Below are positions 53,138 to 63,578 of a stretch of DNA of 64,000 nucleotides, piece by piece. This DNA comes from Deltaproteobacteria bacterium (GTDB lineage: Bacteria > Myxococcota_A > Polyangia > Polyangiales > Polyangiaceae). The stretch is taken from contig QJWJ01000133.1 in the NCBI GenBank assembly GCA_003235365.1, positions 1-64,000 of the forward strand, given 5' to 3'. A program made the translations under genes and the position numbers. Every line of letters starts with the position of its first letter. Within the stretch, counting starts at the first letter, position 1. A model generated the notes under the pieces. That model was not told the origin of the DNA and did no database searches. It saw nothing but the letters and a program-made list of their open reading frames with translations.

Positions 53138-55441
53138 TCAGCGCACGCGCAACGACGTGAGCAACACTTTGCGTTCCCCCCAGCCCGCAAAGCGCGCCGT
53201 CACCTTGGGAGGTTCACCGGGGGCGACGCTCTGCACCTTGCCTTGGCCGAAACGCTCGTGAAAAACGATCGCACCGGGTCGAACCCGGGTCGGCGTCGCG
53301 GCAACGTCGTCGAAGGCGTCGTAGTCGATGTGCCGCTCCGCAACGTCGGCGCCTTCACGCGCGCCTCGAGCCGCACGCGACGGGGACGTGAAGTACTCTT
53401 GCCCAAAGTCGTCGGGGGAGGACTGGTCGAACTCGTCGTAGCGCTTCGGCGTTCGGCGCGAGTACGACCACGTCGACCCAGCAGTACGCGGCGACGACGC
53501 GGGCGGACTCGACCACGGATTGCCCAATTGCTCAGCCACCTCGTCGGGAATGTCCTGCAGGAAGCGACTCGGTCGCTGGTAGCGCGTCTGACCGAAGATC
53601 GTGCGCGTCGAGGCGTGGAAGATCTGCAGCCGTTTGCGAGCACGGGTGATCGCGACGTACGCCAGGCGTCGCTCTTCCTCCATTTCGTCGGGCGACTTGC
53701 CATCGAGTCCCCGATACGGAAACATTTCTTCTTCCATCCCCGTCAGGTAAACGCTTTCGAACTCGAGCCCCTTGGCCGCGTGAACCGTCATCAGCAGAAC
53801 GTTGCTGCCCTCTTGCACGCCGTCGATGTCCGCCACCAAGCTGACGCGCTCGAGGTACGCAGACACGCTCGGCGACTCGTCGGAGGCAGCGGCTTCGATC
53901 TCGTACTCTTCGAGCGAGCCGAGAAATTCCGCGAGGTTTTCGAGACGCGCGTCGGCTTCGGCGTTGTCGGCGTCCTTGAGCATCTTGAAGTAGCCACTGT
54001 CTTGCAGCGCGGCTTCAGCGAGACGTTTGGGCCCCATCGTGGTCGCGGCGGAGCGCAATTGTTCGATCAACTCCTTGAACGCGAGAAGCTTCTTCTTTGC
54101 ACCGGAGCTCAGCGTCGACCCAGTGACGCTGGCGCACAATGCACTCCAGAGGCTGCTGCCCTGAGCGAACGCCGAGTCGAGGAGCGTTTGCACGGTCTTG
54201 CCGCCGATACCGCGCGTCGGGGTGTTTACCACGCGAAGCAAGTCGGCATCGCTGGCGGGGTTCTCCACCAGCCGCAGGTAGGACAGCGCGTCCTTGATCT
54301 CGGCACGCTCGAAGAAGCGCATCCCGCCGACGATTTGGTAGCCGACACCGGCAGTCCGAAACGCCTCTTCGAGCACGCGGGATTGCGCATTGACCCGATA
54401 GAAGACAGCAATCTGGTCGGCAGCCGTGCCAGTCGCGATCTCGGCATTGACGGACTGAACGACCTTGTACGCCTCGTCGCGTTCGTCGCGCACGGCGTTG
54501 ATGCGAACCTTGGCGCCAGCGTCGGCTTCGGTCCACAGGCGTTTGGGTTCGCGGTCTTTGGCCGTCGAGATCACGCCCAGCGCGGCACCGACGATGTTGC
54601 TCGTGGAGCGGTAGTTTTGCTCGAGCTTGACGATCTCGGCGCCGGCAAAATCCGAGCGAAAACCTCGAATGTTGCGAACGTCGGCGCCACGCCAGCTGTA
54701 GATGGACTGATCGTCGTCACCGACGACGCACAGATTCCGGGTGCGGTACGCCAAGGCGCGCACCAAGCGATACTGAATCGCGTTGGTGTCCTGGAACTCG
54801 TCGACCAGCAGATAATCGAAGCGGTCGCGCAATTCCGCGCCGGCCGGGTTGGTGCGATCTTCGGCCAGACGCATCACGTGCAGGATCAAATCGTCGAAGT
54901 CGACGGCGTTGGCGTTGAGCAGCGCCTTTTCGTAGTCCTGGAACAACTCCAGGGTGGTCTCGTCGAAGCTGGTGCCGAGTGAGACCTCGGATGGCCGGCG
55001 CCCCTCCTGCTTTTGCCGATGGATTCTGCCGAGTACCTGCTTGGGGGGGTAGGCCCGCTCGTCCAGGTCGCGGTTTTTGATGATGCGACCGAGCAACGCT
55101 TTCTGGTCCGAGTCGTCGTAGATGACGAAGTTGCGCCCCAACCCGACGTGTTCGTGGTAGCGACGTAGCAGCCTACAGCACACCGAATGAAACGTACCGA
55201 CCCACAGATCACCGACGATGCCCTCCCCGGCCAGGTGCGTCAGGCGCTCGCGCATCTCTTGGGCAGCCTTGTTGGTGAACGTCACCGCCAGGATCCGGTA
55301 GGGCGGCACGTGCTGGTTCGCCAACAGGTTGGCCACTCGATAGGTGATCACGCGTGTCTTTCCGCTGCCAGCGCCGGCAAACACGACCAGCGGCCCTTCG
55401 GTGTGGAGCACGGCGCGCTGTTGCGCGGGGTTGAGCTGCAT
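53138..55441 (-). CDS. uvrD: ATP-dependent DNA helicase UvrD/PcrA
   Basis: Superfamily 1A 3'-5' helicase acting in mismatch and excision repair and in removing RecA or stalled transcription. 767 residues from ATG 55441; a TTG at 55477 with a better ribosome site would add 12 residues. Motifs: Q-motif LNPAQQRAV, Walker A GAGSGKT (Lys28), III-type YLLVDEFQDTN, GDDDQSIYSWRGA, QNYRST, LMTVHAAKGLEFESVYLTG and VAITRARKRL. Complete 1A, 2A and 2B domains with a basic C-terminal tail of the PcrA type ending in a KVTARFAGWGERKVL fold. Confidence 0.96.
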   Translation of the reverse strand: MQLNPAQQRAVLHTEGPLVVFAGAGSGKTRVITYRVANLLANQHVPPYRILAVTFTNKAAQEMRERLTHLAGEGIVGDLWVGTFHSVCCRLLRRYHEHVGLGRNFVIYDDSDQKALLGRIIKNRDLDERAYPPKQVLGRIHRQKQEGRRPSEVSLGTSFDETTLELFQDYEKALLNANAVDFDDLILHVMRLAEDRTNPAGAELRDRFDYLLVDEFQDTNAIQYRLVRALAYRTRNLCVVGDDDQSIYSWRGADVRNIRGFRSDFAGAEIVKLEQNYRSTSNIVGAALGVISTAKDREPKRLWTEADAGAKVRINAVRDERDEAYKVVQSVNAEIATGTAADQIAVFYRVNAQSRVLEEAFRTAGVGYQIVGGMRFFERAEIKDALSYLRLVENPASDADLLRVVNTPTRGIGGKTVQTLLDSAFAQGSSLWSALCASVTGSTLSSGAKKKLLAFKELIEQLRSAATTMGPKRLAEAALQDSGYFKMLKDADNAEADARLENLAEFLGSLEEYEIEAAASDESPSVSAYLERVSLVADIDGVQEGSNVLLMTVHAAKGLEFESVYLTGMEEEMFPYRGLDGKSPDEMEEERRLAYVAITRARKRLQIFHASTRTIFGQTRYQRPSRFLQDIPDEVAEQLGNPWSSPPASSPRTAGSTWSYSRRTPKRYDEFDQSSPDDFGQEYFTSPSRAARGAREGADVAERHIDYDAFDDVAATPTRVRPGAIVFHERFGQGKVQSVAPGEPPKVTARFAGWGERKVLLTSLRVR

Positions 55442-55527
55442 CCGTACTTGGGTAGTGGCAACCACTGCGGCGCTCAACCGCTAATCTCACCGCGGGTGCT
55501 CTGACACCGGCCCAGCCGTCTCGTCCG

Positions 55528-56598
55528 ATGTTCGCGTGGCGACGCCTCCAGTCTTTTCGTTTGGTTGCGAATCGCCAGCGCCCCGCGTGGTGCGTTCGAG
55601 TCGAGACGCGGAGTCTCGCACTGCCGCAGACGTGTGCCAACTGTGGACAAATCGCAGCCGAAGCTCACCGCCTGATCGGTGCCGGACGCGGCCTGCTCAT
55701 CCCGTACTGCAGTCGCTGCGCTGCACACTTGGCGCGAGCCGTCACCACGAGCCTCGCTGCCACGTTGGCTTCGGCGATGCTCGTGGTGACCTGCTTGGCG
55801 ACGCTGCCGCGGTTGGTCAGCGAGTTGTCGCTGGTCGGGATGTTGCTCGGCGTGTCTCTTGCCGGAAGCTTCCCGCTGCTGGCCGCGAACGCGTTGCGAC
55901 GTCGCTTCGAAGGCCCGCAAACCAGCTCGGGGCGCGCCGTGCATTGGTCCTCGCGCAACGAGTTGGTGTGCTTCAACGCGCAGTGGGCCAATCAGCTCGC
56001 CGGCAATTCGGGAACCACGGCGCGCTCGTGTCGCGCGGCAGAGCACACGGTCAGTCCTTGGAGCTGGCTGATCTGCGCCTTGGGCCTGGCCGCGACGCCC
56101 AGCGTTCACCATTTCAGCTTCCCGCAGCTGGTGGTCCTGAACTTCAGCGAAGGCCCGATCAGCGTGGAAGTCGATGGCTCGACCAGTCACGCCGTGGAGC
56201 CGACGAGCCTCGAGAGCTCTCGCGCCGGTGGAAAGCTGCGGCTGAACAGCGGACACCACGACTTGCTCGTACGTGACGCAAAAGGCGCTGCGATCGAAGA
56301 GCGCGAAGCGTACTTGCAGGCAGGCCGACCACACCTACTTGCGGTGGCGTCAAAGGACTACTGCTTTTGGCTGGAGCGCGACAGTTACGGCAAACAAGCC
56401 GAAGCCAGACGGCACTTCACACCCCTGCCCCGCGGTGACGGGTTCTGGGTGTTGCCGACGAGCATCGACTCCTGGTTCGCCGCAAACCCGACCCCTGCAC
56501 AGGATGAACGGTCCACGGGTGGCACCATGGTCGCGCTCCGCCACGCGTTGTGCTCCGACGTGCCGACCGAACTGCGCGCCGCGTTCGCCGAACGCTGA
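55528..56598 (+). CDS. Zinc-ribbon membrane protein, function unknown
   Basis: 356 residues from ATG 55528, divergent from the helicase gene. Four Cys in two CxxC pairs (36/39 and 61/64) form a probable zinc ribbon. Hydrophobic segments at about 71-93, 96-122 and 176-195 suggest a membrane domain. The C-terminal 160 residues are globular with strand-like segments and a single His-rich stretch. I recognise no family. Confidence 0.68.
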   Translation: MFAWRRLQSFRLVANRQRPAWCVRVETRSLALPQTCANCGQIAAEAHRLIGAGRGLLIPYCSRCAAHLARAVTTSLAATLASAMLVVTCLATLPRLVSELSLVGMLLGVSLAGSFPLLAANALRRRFEGPQTSSGRAVHWSSRNELVCFNAQWANQLAGNSGTTARSCRAAEHTVSPWSWLICALGLAATPSVHHFSFPQLVVLNFSEGPISVEVDGSTSHAVEPTSLESSRAGGKLRLNSGHHDLLVRDAKGAAIEEREAYLQAGRPHLLAVASKDYCFWLERDSYGKQAEARRHFTPLPRGDGFWVLPTSIDSWFAANPTPAQDERSTGGTMVALRHALCSDVPTELRAAFAER

Positions 56599-56848
56599 CC
56601 GAGCAACCAATCCGACATCGCGGGGCGAGTCAGACAGCGTCGGGCAACCGACTCCACGGCGCCTCGTGCTCCCGCGCGTCGGCAGCGGGTCTCGTGGCCG
56701 CGATTCGGCAGGCCAACTGTTTCTTTCCCGTTGGGAAAATGACCACGACAGGGCCTCGACCGCCGGTCACCGGGGGCCCGCTCCGAACTTCCGGCGGCCT
56801 GCGGGAAAGGGGGCCTTCGGTGCTTGCCGGCACACGACCTCTTCGCGT

Positions 56849-56875
56849 TTGCACTTCCGGGAGGTTGGTTATAGT
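56849..56875 (+). promoter_or_regulatory. Weak sigma-70-like promoter candidate before grpE
   Basis: TTGCAC at 56849-56854 and TATAGT at 56870-56875 with a 15-bp spacer. The spacer is shorter than the ideal 17 and GC-rich genomes give many such matches by chance. It is positioned just before the GTG start of grpE (56887), which would leave a very short leader. Confidence 0.2.
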
Positions 56876-56886
56876 TAGCTCTTGCC

Positions 56887-57459
56887 GTGACTACAGAAGA
56901 GCAAGACACCCCCCAGCAAACGAGCGACGAGTCCAACGTCGAGGAGCCGAACTCCTCCGCCGAGCCCGCGGCAGAGCAAGATCCGCCGAGCGATCCCCTC
57001 GCCGAAGCGGAAAAGCGCGCCGCTGCCCTCAAGGACCAACTCCTGCGAACGGCGGCCGACTTCGACAACTACCGCAAGCGATCGCGCCGCGAAGTAGAAG
57101 AAGCCGGACTGTCCGGGCGAGAGGGCCTGTTGAAGGATCTCCTGCCCGTCTTCGACAATCTCGAGCGCGCCACCTCCCACGCCGACGCGACCGCAGACGT
57201 CGCGGCGTTCGTCAGCGGCATCGAGATGGTCATGCGACAGTTTCAAGACACGTTGGGCAAGCTCGGCGTGGAGCGGGTGCCTGCCGTAGGAGAACGGTTC
57301 GATCCGACCGTGCACGAGGCGATTCAGCAAGTCGCGACCGCAGACGTCGAACCCGGACACGTTGCGGCGGAAATTCAAGGTGGGTATCGCTTCGGCGGTC
57401 GACTGATACGACCGGCGATGGTCGTCGTCGCGAAAGCTCCCGAGCCGGCGGGAGACTGA
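56887..57459 (+). CDS. grpE: Nucleotide exchange factor GrpE
   Basis: Releases ADP from DnaK. 190 residues from GTG 56887. The first 40 residues are acidic and Gln/Ser-rich, then a long coiled coil starts (AEAEKRAAALKDQLLRTAADFDNYRKRSRRE), followed by LPVFDNLERA and the beta domain with AEIQGGYRFGGRLIRPAMVVVAK. Length and motifs are normal. It precedes dnaK by 62 bp in the same orientation, the usual operon. Confidence 0.97.
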   Translation: MTTEEQDTPQQTSDESNVEEPNSSAEPAAEQDPPSDPLAEAEKRAAALKDQLLRTAADFDNYRKRSRREVEEAGLSGREGLLKDLLPVFDNLERATSHADATADVAAFVSGIEMVMRQFQDTLGKLGVERVPAVGERFDPTVHEAIQQVATADVEPGHVAAEIQGGYRFGGRLIRPAMVVVAKAPEPAGD

Positions 57460-57521
57460 GCCACGCTTCGCGGAGGGGACTGAGACTGGGGAATGTCGAG
57501 GAGACGGGTGCGATCAACGCC

Positions 57522-59348
<1,827 letters not shown>

Positions 59349-59574
59349 CCGAGCGCGGCCGGCGCTGCCAAATCTTCGGGCTCCCATCAAACGGGGCCTG
59401 AAGAACTGCCCGACAATCGTGCTCGCCCACTTGGGCAGCCTTGGCGCGGGACGAGCGAAACCCGAGGAGCGCTCCGAGCCCGGAAAAGAGCTGGGCGACG
59501 CGCGTGTTTCCAAGCTCGCCGTGCAAACGCAGCTGCAAGCGTTTCCAAGTCACGGCTCGTTACGACTCGTCACC
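59349..59574. other. Intergenic DNA between dnaK and the origin boxes
   Basis: 226 bp. It opens with a short inverted repeat just after the dnaK stop (AGCGC/GCGCT around a five-base loop, 59352-59366), then carries the 55-bp element copy 2. No gene is supported. Confidence 0.5.
59375..59429 (+). repeat. 55-bp dispersed element, copy 2
   Basis: Matches the element at 37022-37076, with the last 39 bases identical except one. Orientation is the same as dnaK, and the copy begins 27 bp after its stop codon. Like the other copy it can be read as peptide RGLKNCPTIVLA, here with longer flanking frame. Similarity ends after GCCCA. Confidence 0.85.
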
Positions 59575-59589
59575 GGTGTAAGAGTACGG

Positions 59590-59740
59590 GCACCAAGGTC
59601 ACCTGTGGATTGTCCTCACGTGCCGGGATTACCTGTGGATAACTGGATGTACCGCAGAAACACTGCTCAAACTGGGCTAGCAGGCTGTGGATAGCCCGCG
59701 TCATTTCAGGTCCCGATCCGCAGGTTGTCCACAGGGTGTT
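59590..59740. other. oriC: Probable chromosomal replication origin (DnaA-box cluster)
   Basis: Four DnaA-box-like 9-mers in 130 bp: TGTGGATTG at 59604-59612, TGTGGATAA at 59634-59642 (perfect complement of TTATCCACA), TGTGGATAG at 59686-59694, and TTGTCCACA at 59725-59733 in the opposite direction. Three lie in one orientation with spacings of 30 and 52 bp, near whole helical turns. The cluster lies between dnaK and the 3' end of dnaA, in a gene-free region, matching the usual origin location. No clear AT-rich unwinding element adjoins the boxes; AT-richer stretches occur on the other side of dnaA. Confidence 0.82.
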
Positions 59741-59995
59741 ACTACGGTGGTGTATTCCAAACGTCACCAGGCAGCCACAGGTTCGAAACGCGTTGACACC
59801 CTTCCCAAGACCCGTGCCGACCAACCCCGGAAACTGAACTCAGCGCGGCGCTCAAACGAAACGCAAGCGAGCCCCGTCGTTTCGATCGTCACCGATCGAT
59901 GCCAGTTGAACTACCGACTTGGGAACGGATTCACGCCGATCGGGTCCATGCGAGTCGGGTCGCGCGCGTCAACGCTCCCGCGCTGAAGACGCCGA

Positions 59996-61810
59996 TCAGT
60001 CTTCGTCAGAGCCGCCGAGGCGACTTTCGATTGCCTGCAGGTGTGCGTCGACTTCCGGATCCGATCGACGCAGCGCCTCGACACGACGGACCGCACTCAT
60101 CACCGTGGTGTGGTCGCGATTGCCGAATGCACGCCCGAGCTCCGGAAAGCTGCACTTGAGCCGCTGACGGCATAGGTACATCGCAACCTGGCGGGCAAAC
60201 GCGACACTCTTGTGGCGATCCTTGCTCAGCAGCTCGGAATTGGTGAGTCGGAAGTGGCCGCATACGGCGCGTTGGATGTCCTCGACCGTTCGCGTCTCCT
60301 GGCGACGGGGAACGACGAGCGCGATCTCCGCCTGGGCAAACTCGAGATCGATCGTGCGGCCCATGAGGCTCGACTTGGCAGCTAGACGGATCAGCGTACC
60401 TTCGAGCTCCCGAACGTTGCTCTTGATGTGCTGAGCGAGAAGTACGGCTACCTCGTCGTCGAGCGCTATTCCCTCGAGCTGCGCCTTCTTACGCACGATG
60501 GCGACGCGCGTCTCCAACGCCGGCGTCTGAATGTCCGCGACCAACCCACTCGTAAAACGAGAGATCAGCCGCTCGGGCATTCGCTGCAAGTCTTGCGGGT
60601 ACTTGTCGCTGGAGACGACGATCGGCTTGTCTGCCTCGTGCAGCGCGTTGAAGGTGTGGAAGAACTCTTCTTGAGTCTGCTCACGACCCGCGAGGAACTG
60701 AATGTCGTCAACGAGCAGGAGGTCGCACTCGCTGCGATAGCGGTGCCGGAACTCCTCCATCTTGTGATGCTGAAGTGCCTCGATGAACTGATTCGTGAAG
60801 CGCTCCGCGGAGACGTACAACACGCACGCGTTCGGTCGGTACTCGAGCACTTGATTGGCGATCGAGTGCATCAGGTGGGTCTTGCCCAAACCAGTACCGC
60901 CACAAATGAACAGCGGGTTGTAGCGACGCCCACCACCGCCAGCGGCGGCGATGGCAGCCGCATGAGCCAACTCGTTCGACGGCCCCACGACGAAGTTCGT
61001 GAAAGTGTACTTGGGGTTGAGCTGTTCGCGCTTGGTACTGCGCGCGATGTACTGCGGCAGCGGCCTGTCCGACGGACGCACGGAAGACGGCGGAGGTTCG
61101 GACAGCACTGCGTTTGCCCCCATCGGACTCGCGGCGCCTGGCTCCCCGTAATGGGACTGTGGGTAGGTGGACTGTGGATACGTGGCAGGCTCGGCGCGCC
61201 AGCTGTCGGCGTGACGCGCGTCGGCGAAACGCTCAGCGGGCCGTTCGCTCGTTCGCGCGTCGCCACTCGTTCGCCCGTCGCCGTACCAGGCCTCGGCTTG
61301 ACGCGCCTCTACGAAGTCAGACTCACGCTGCCAGTCGTCGCCCCGGGCACCGTACTGTCTCGTCGCGAATTGGTGATTGGCGTCGAAGTGATTGGCATCG
61401 AACGAACCACCGTCCGCGCCGCGAACGTCGACGGACGACGGCGGCGGTGCGCTGTTGCGCTCCGTGCCCGTACGGTCCCCCATGCGCAAACGGCGAGGCC
61501 GCTTGTGCGCGTCAGGAACCGACAGCACTACGACGGGACGTTCGATGTCCGAGCTGACCGACCACACGACTTCGACGCGCCTGCTCAAACGCGCAGCCAG
61601 CGCTTCGACGAGTGCTGCTTGGTAATGGTCGCGGACCCAATCCTTCACGAAGTCATCGCGTGCAGTCAGCAGTAGCTGCCCGCCATCGAGTCCATCGAAT
61701 TGGACCGACGAGAACCACTGATCGATGCCGGGACTGATCGCACGACAGTGCGCGTACGCCTCATCCCACACCGTCGACTTTGGAGCCGTATTACCCGAAT
61801 CGGAAAACAT
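59996..61810 (-). CDS. dnaA: Chromosomal replication initiator protein DnaA
   Basis: Binds DnaA boxes and opens the origin. 604 residues from ATG 61810; the preceding GTG start would add unrelated residues. Domain I is about 1-85 (WDEAYAHCRAISPGIDQWF). Domain II, about 86-250, is a long hydrophilic linker rich in Arg, Asp, Ser, Tyr and Gln. The AAA+ domain III has Walker A GGTGLGKTH (Lys310) and Walker B LLLVDDIQF. Domain IV has the DnaA-box-binding signature NRDHTTV at 564-570. E. coli DnaA is 467 residues; the extra length is the linker. dnaN is not adjacent. Confidence 0.97.
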   Translation of the reverse strand: MFSDSGNTAPKSTVWDEAYAHCRAISPGIDQWFSSVQFDGLDGGQLLLTARDDFVKDWVRDHYQAALVEALAARLSRRVEVVWSVSSDIERPVVVLSVPDAHKRPRRLRMGDRTGTERNSAPPPSSVDVRGADGGSFDANHFDANHQFATRQYGARGDDWQRESDFVEARQAEAWYGDGRTSGDARTSERPAERFADARHADSWRAEPATYPQSTYPQSHYGEPGAASPMGANAVLSEPPPSSVRPSDRPLPQYIARSTKREQLNPKYTFTNFVVGPSNELAHAAAIAAAGGGGRRYNPLFICGGTGLGKTHLMHSIANQVLEYRPNACVLYVSAERFTNQFIEALQHHKMEEFRHRYRSECDLLLVDDIQFLAGREQTQEEFFHTFNALHEADKPIVVSSDKYPQDLQRMPERLISRFTSGLVADIQTPALETRVAIVRKKAQLEGIALDDEVAVLLAQHIKSNVRELEGTLIRLAAKSSLMGRTIDLEFAQAEIALVVPRRQETRTVEDIQRAVCGHFRLTNSELLSKDRHKSVAFARQVAMYLCRQRLKCSFPELGRAFGNRDHTTVMSAVRRVEALRRSDPEVDAHLQAIESRLGGSDED

Positions 61811-62490
61811 CTGAACTGACAACGCAGGTCCCTTAGCAACGAACGTTCTATTGTCTCTGGCCCCAATCACGCCCCACACGCGTGGGTAACGAAAAGCACT
61901 GCTTCAAGCCGAGTACCGATGGCCACATCGGTAACTGGCTCTTACGTCATCGCTCCAACTGGCTCACGGCAACGCGAGTGGCTCACAACAACGCCTGCAA
62001 CGATTCAAATGGGGTTGGGAGGATCGAGAAACGGCTCAGGTCGGAGAGGGCCAACCATCGCGACAACGATGTGGCAAGTAACACCGAGTGAGGGTCGTCT
62101 TCAACGCCCGATTTGCGGCCGATGCCGATCCAGCGGCAAAACCCGCGAATAAAAATTTTGGCTCACAGAAGGCATGGATTCGGCCCAAAGGATCGAGCAG
62201 CACGCTGCTGGTTCGAACACAGTGGACGCCGCGACCAAACCGCTGAACTCGTTTTGACGCGTTCGCGAAACGCCTAAAAAATAGGTCTTTTTGATCGTCA
62301 AGACTCACTAGATACAAAGTGCATGACGACGCCCCCGCAGTTCAATGTGACGGAAGACGAATCATGTGACTGCCGATTTGTTGTCCAACTCGAAGCGCTC
62401 CGACTAACTGCACGAGGCAGTGCCCGAGGTCTTGACAGAGTTCCCTCGCCCATGCCCACCGAAGCAGCTCCCCTACCTCGCAGCACATCG
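61811..62490. other. Intergenic region upstream of dnaA, with AT-rich stretches
   Basis: 680 bp between the divergent dnaA and outer-membrane barrel genes, so it should hold both promoters. It is AT-richer than the neighbours, notably around 62148-62158 and 62270-62320 (A and T runs). Those stretches could contribute to origin unwinding or to the dnaA promoter, but no TTATCCACA-type box is evident here. A small stem (GCGTT/AACGC) and a CCTA/TAGG stem followed by a short T run occur near 62257-62293. No gene is supported. Confidence 0.45.
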
Positions 62491-63480
62491 ATGATCCAAT
62501 CGCGACGCTTCACTCGATCCATCCAAACAACCGTGTCTAGTTGCCTCGCAACGCTGTCGATCTGCGGGGTGGCCAACGCCGAGCCGAGCACGCTGCCTCC
62601 CGAGTTGGGATACGACATGGGTTTCATGGAGACACCGCGTTCGCTCGCGATCGGCGGGGCCACGCGTGCCGTCAGCAACTCGATCGAAGCGCTCTACCTC
62701 AACCCGGCGAGCATGGCGACGGCACGGGTTTATCACTTCGGCGCAATGGCGCAGATCTGGCCCCAAGCCAAGCGCCAGACCTATGGGGCTGCTGCTGTCG
62801 ACTCGTTGATCAACGCCCAACACATCGCCGGCGGTATCTCCGCCAATTGGTCCGCGCAAGATTCGGACGGAATCAATCGCGACTCCTTCGACCTGCGCTT
62901 CGGTTTGGCCGCACCGTTGTCCGATCGGTTCTTTCTGGGCGGGACGATGCACTACTTGACCCTGCGCCAGGATGGCTACCCGCGCGAAGATGGCCTGGAA
63001 CCGAGCGTTGCGTCCGGGGGCTTGGACGGCTCGCCCATCGTCCAGCAGATCACGTTCGACGCGGGCGTCACGATCAAACCCACCGACGAGCTCTCGGTGG
63101 CCGCCGTCGGAACGGGTCTGACCGACCCCGGTCACGGCTTCCTACCGTTTACGTTCGGCGGCGGCGCGGGGTTTTCGACGGAAGACTTCTCGATCGAGGT
63201 CGACGCACTGGGTGACTTCACGACCTACGACCGCACGAAGATGCGGGTGATGGGGGGTGGCGAGCTACTGCTGGCGGACTCCTTTCCCGTTCGCGGCGGT
63301 TATCGGTGGGACGAGGGCACTTCGACACAGGCCGTCAGCGGTGGCTTGGGTTACGTCTCTCCCCAATTCGCGGTCGAAGCGTCGGTGCGTGGTGTCGTCG
63401 CGGGTCCTCAGTCGCTGACCGTCGTGTTCGGCTTTCGCTACCACCTGGAATCGGCCGGTCTGAGCGGCGGCGGCTTCTGA
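62491..63480 (+). CDS. Outer-membrane beta-barrel protein
   Basis: 329 residues from ATG 62491, where a signal peptide starts (IQTTVSSCLATLSICGVANA). ATG 62452 is an alternative with a longer leader. The mature part shows alternating strand patterns (HFGAMAQIWPQAKRQTYGAA, RFFLGGTMHYLTLRQDG and SLTVVFGFRYHLESAG) with an early ALYLNPASMA motif resembling the N-terminal segment of PorV/FadL-like barrels. Ends near a Phe-terminated Gly-rich tail. Probably a transporter or surface barrel; substrate unknown. Confidence 0.8.
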   Translation: MIQSRRFTRSIQTTVSSCLATLSICGVANAEPSTLPPELGYDMGFMETPRSLAIGGATRAVSNSIEALYLNPASMATARVYHFGAMAQIWPQAKRQTYGAAAVDSLINAQHIAGGISANWSAQDSDGINRDSFDLRFGLAAPLSDRFFLGGTMHYLTLRQDGYPREDGLEPSVASGGLDGSPIVQQITFDAGVTIKPTDELSVAAVGTGLTDPGHGFLPFTFGGGAGFSTEDFSIEVDALGDFTTYDRTKMRVMGGGELLLADSFPVRGGYRWDEGTSTQAVSGGLGYVSPQFAVEASVRGVVAGPQSLTVVFGFRYHLESAGLSGGGF

Positions 63481-63578
63481 CGATGCCGCCCCGAGGGGCT
63501 GCCTGGCGCGACGCGGCACCAATCGAGGAGGGCCGGAAGCCAACACGGGCCGTGTGCAGAACGCAACGCTGGCCGTGC

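Noticed and set aside
56599-56886. A heat-shock (sigma-32 or CIRCE) element before grpE
   Set aside because: No CIRCE inverted repeat and no clear sigma-32 promoter were seen; only a weak sigma-70-like match with a short spacer.
59349-62490. Partition site (parS) or dnaN near the origin
   Set aside because: No parS-type 16-bp palindrome and no sliding-clamp gene could be seen in this part of the window.
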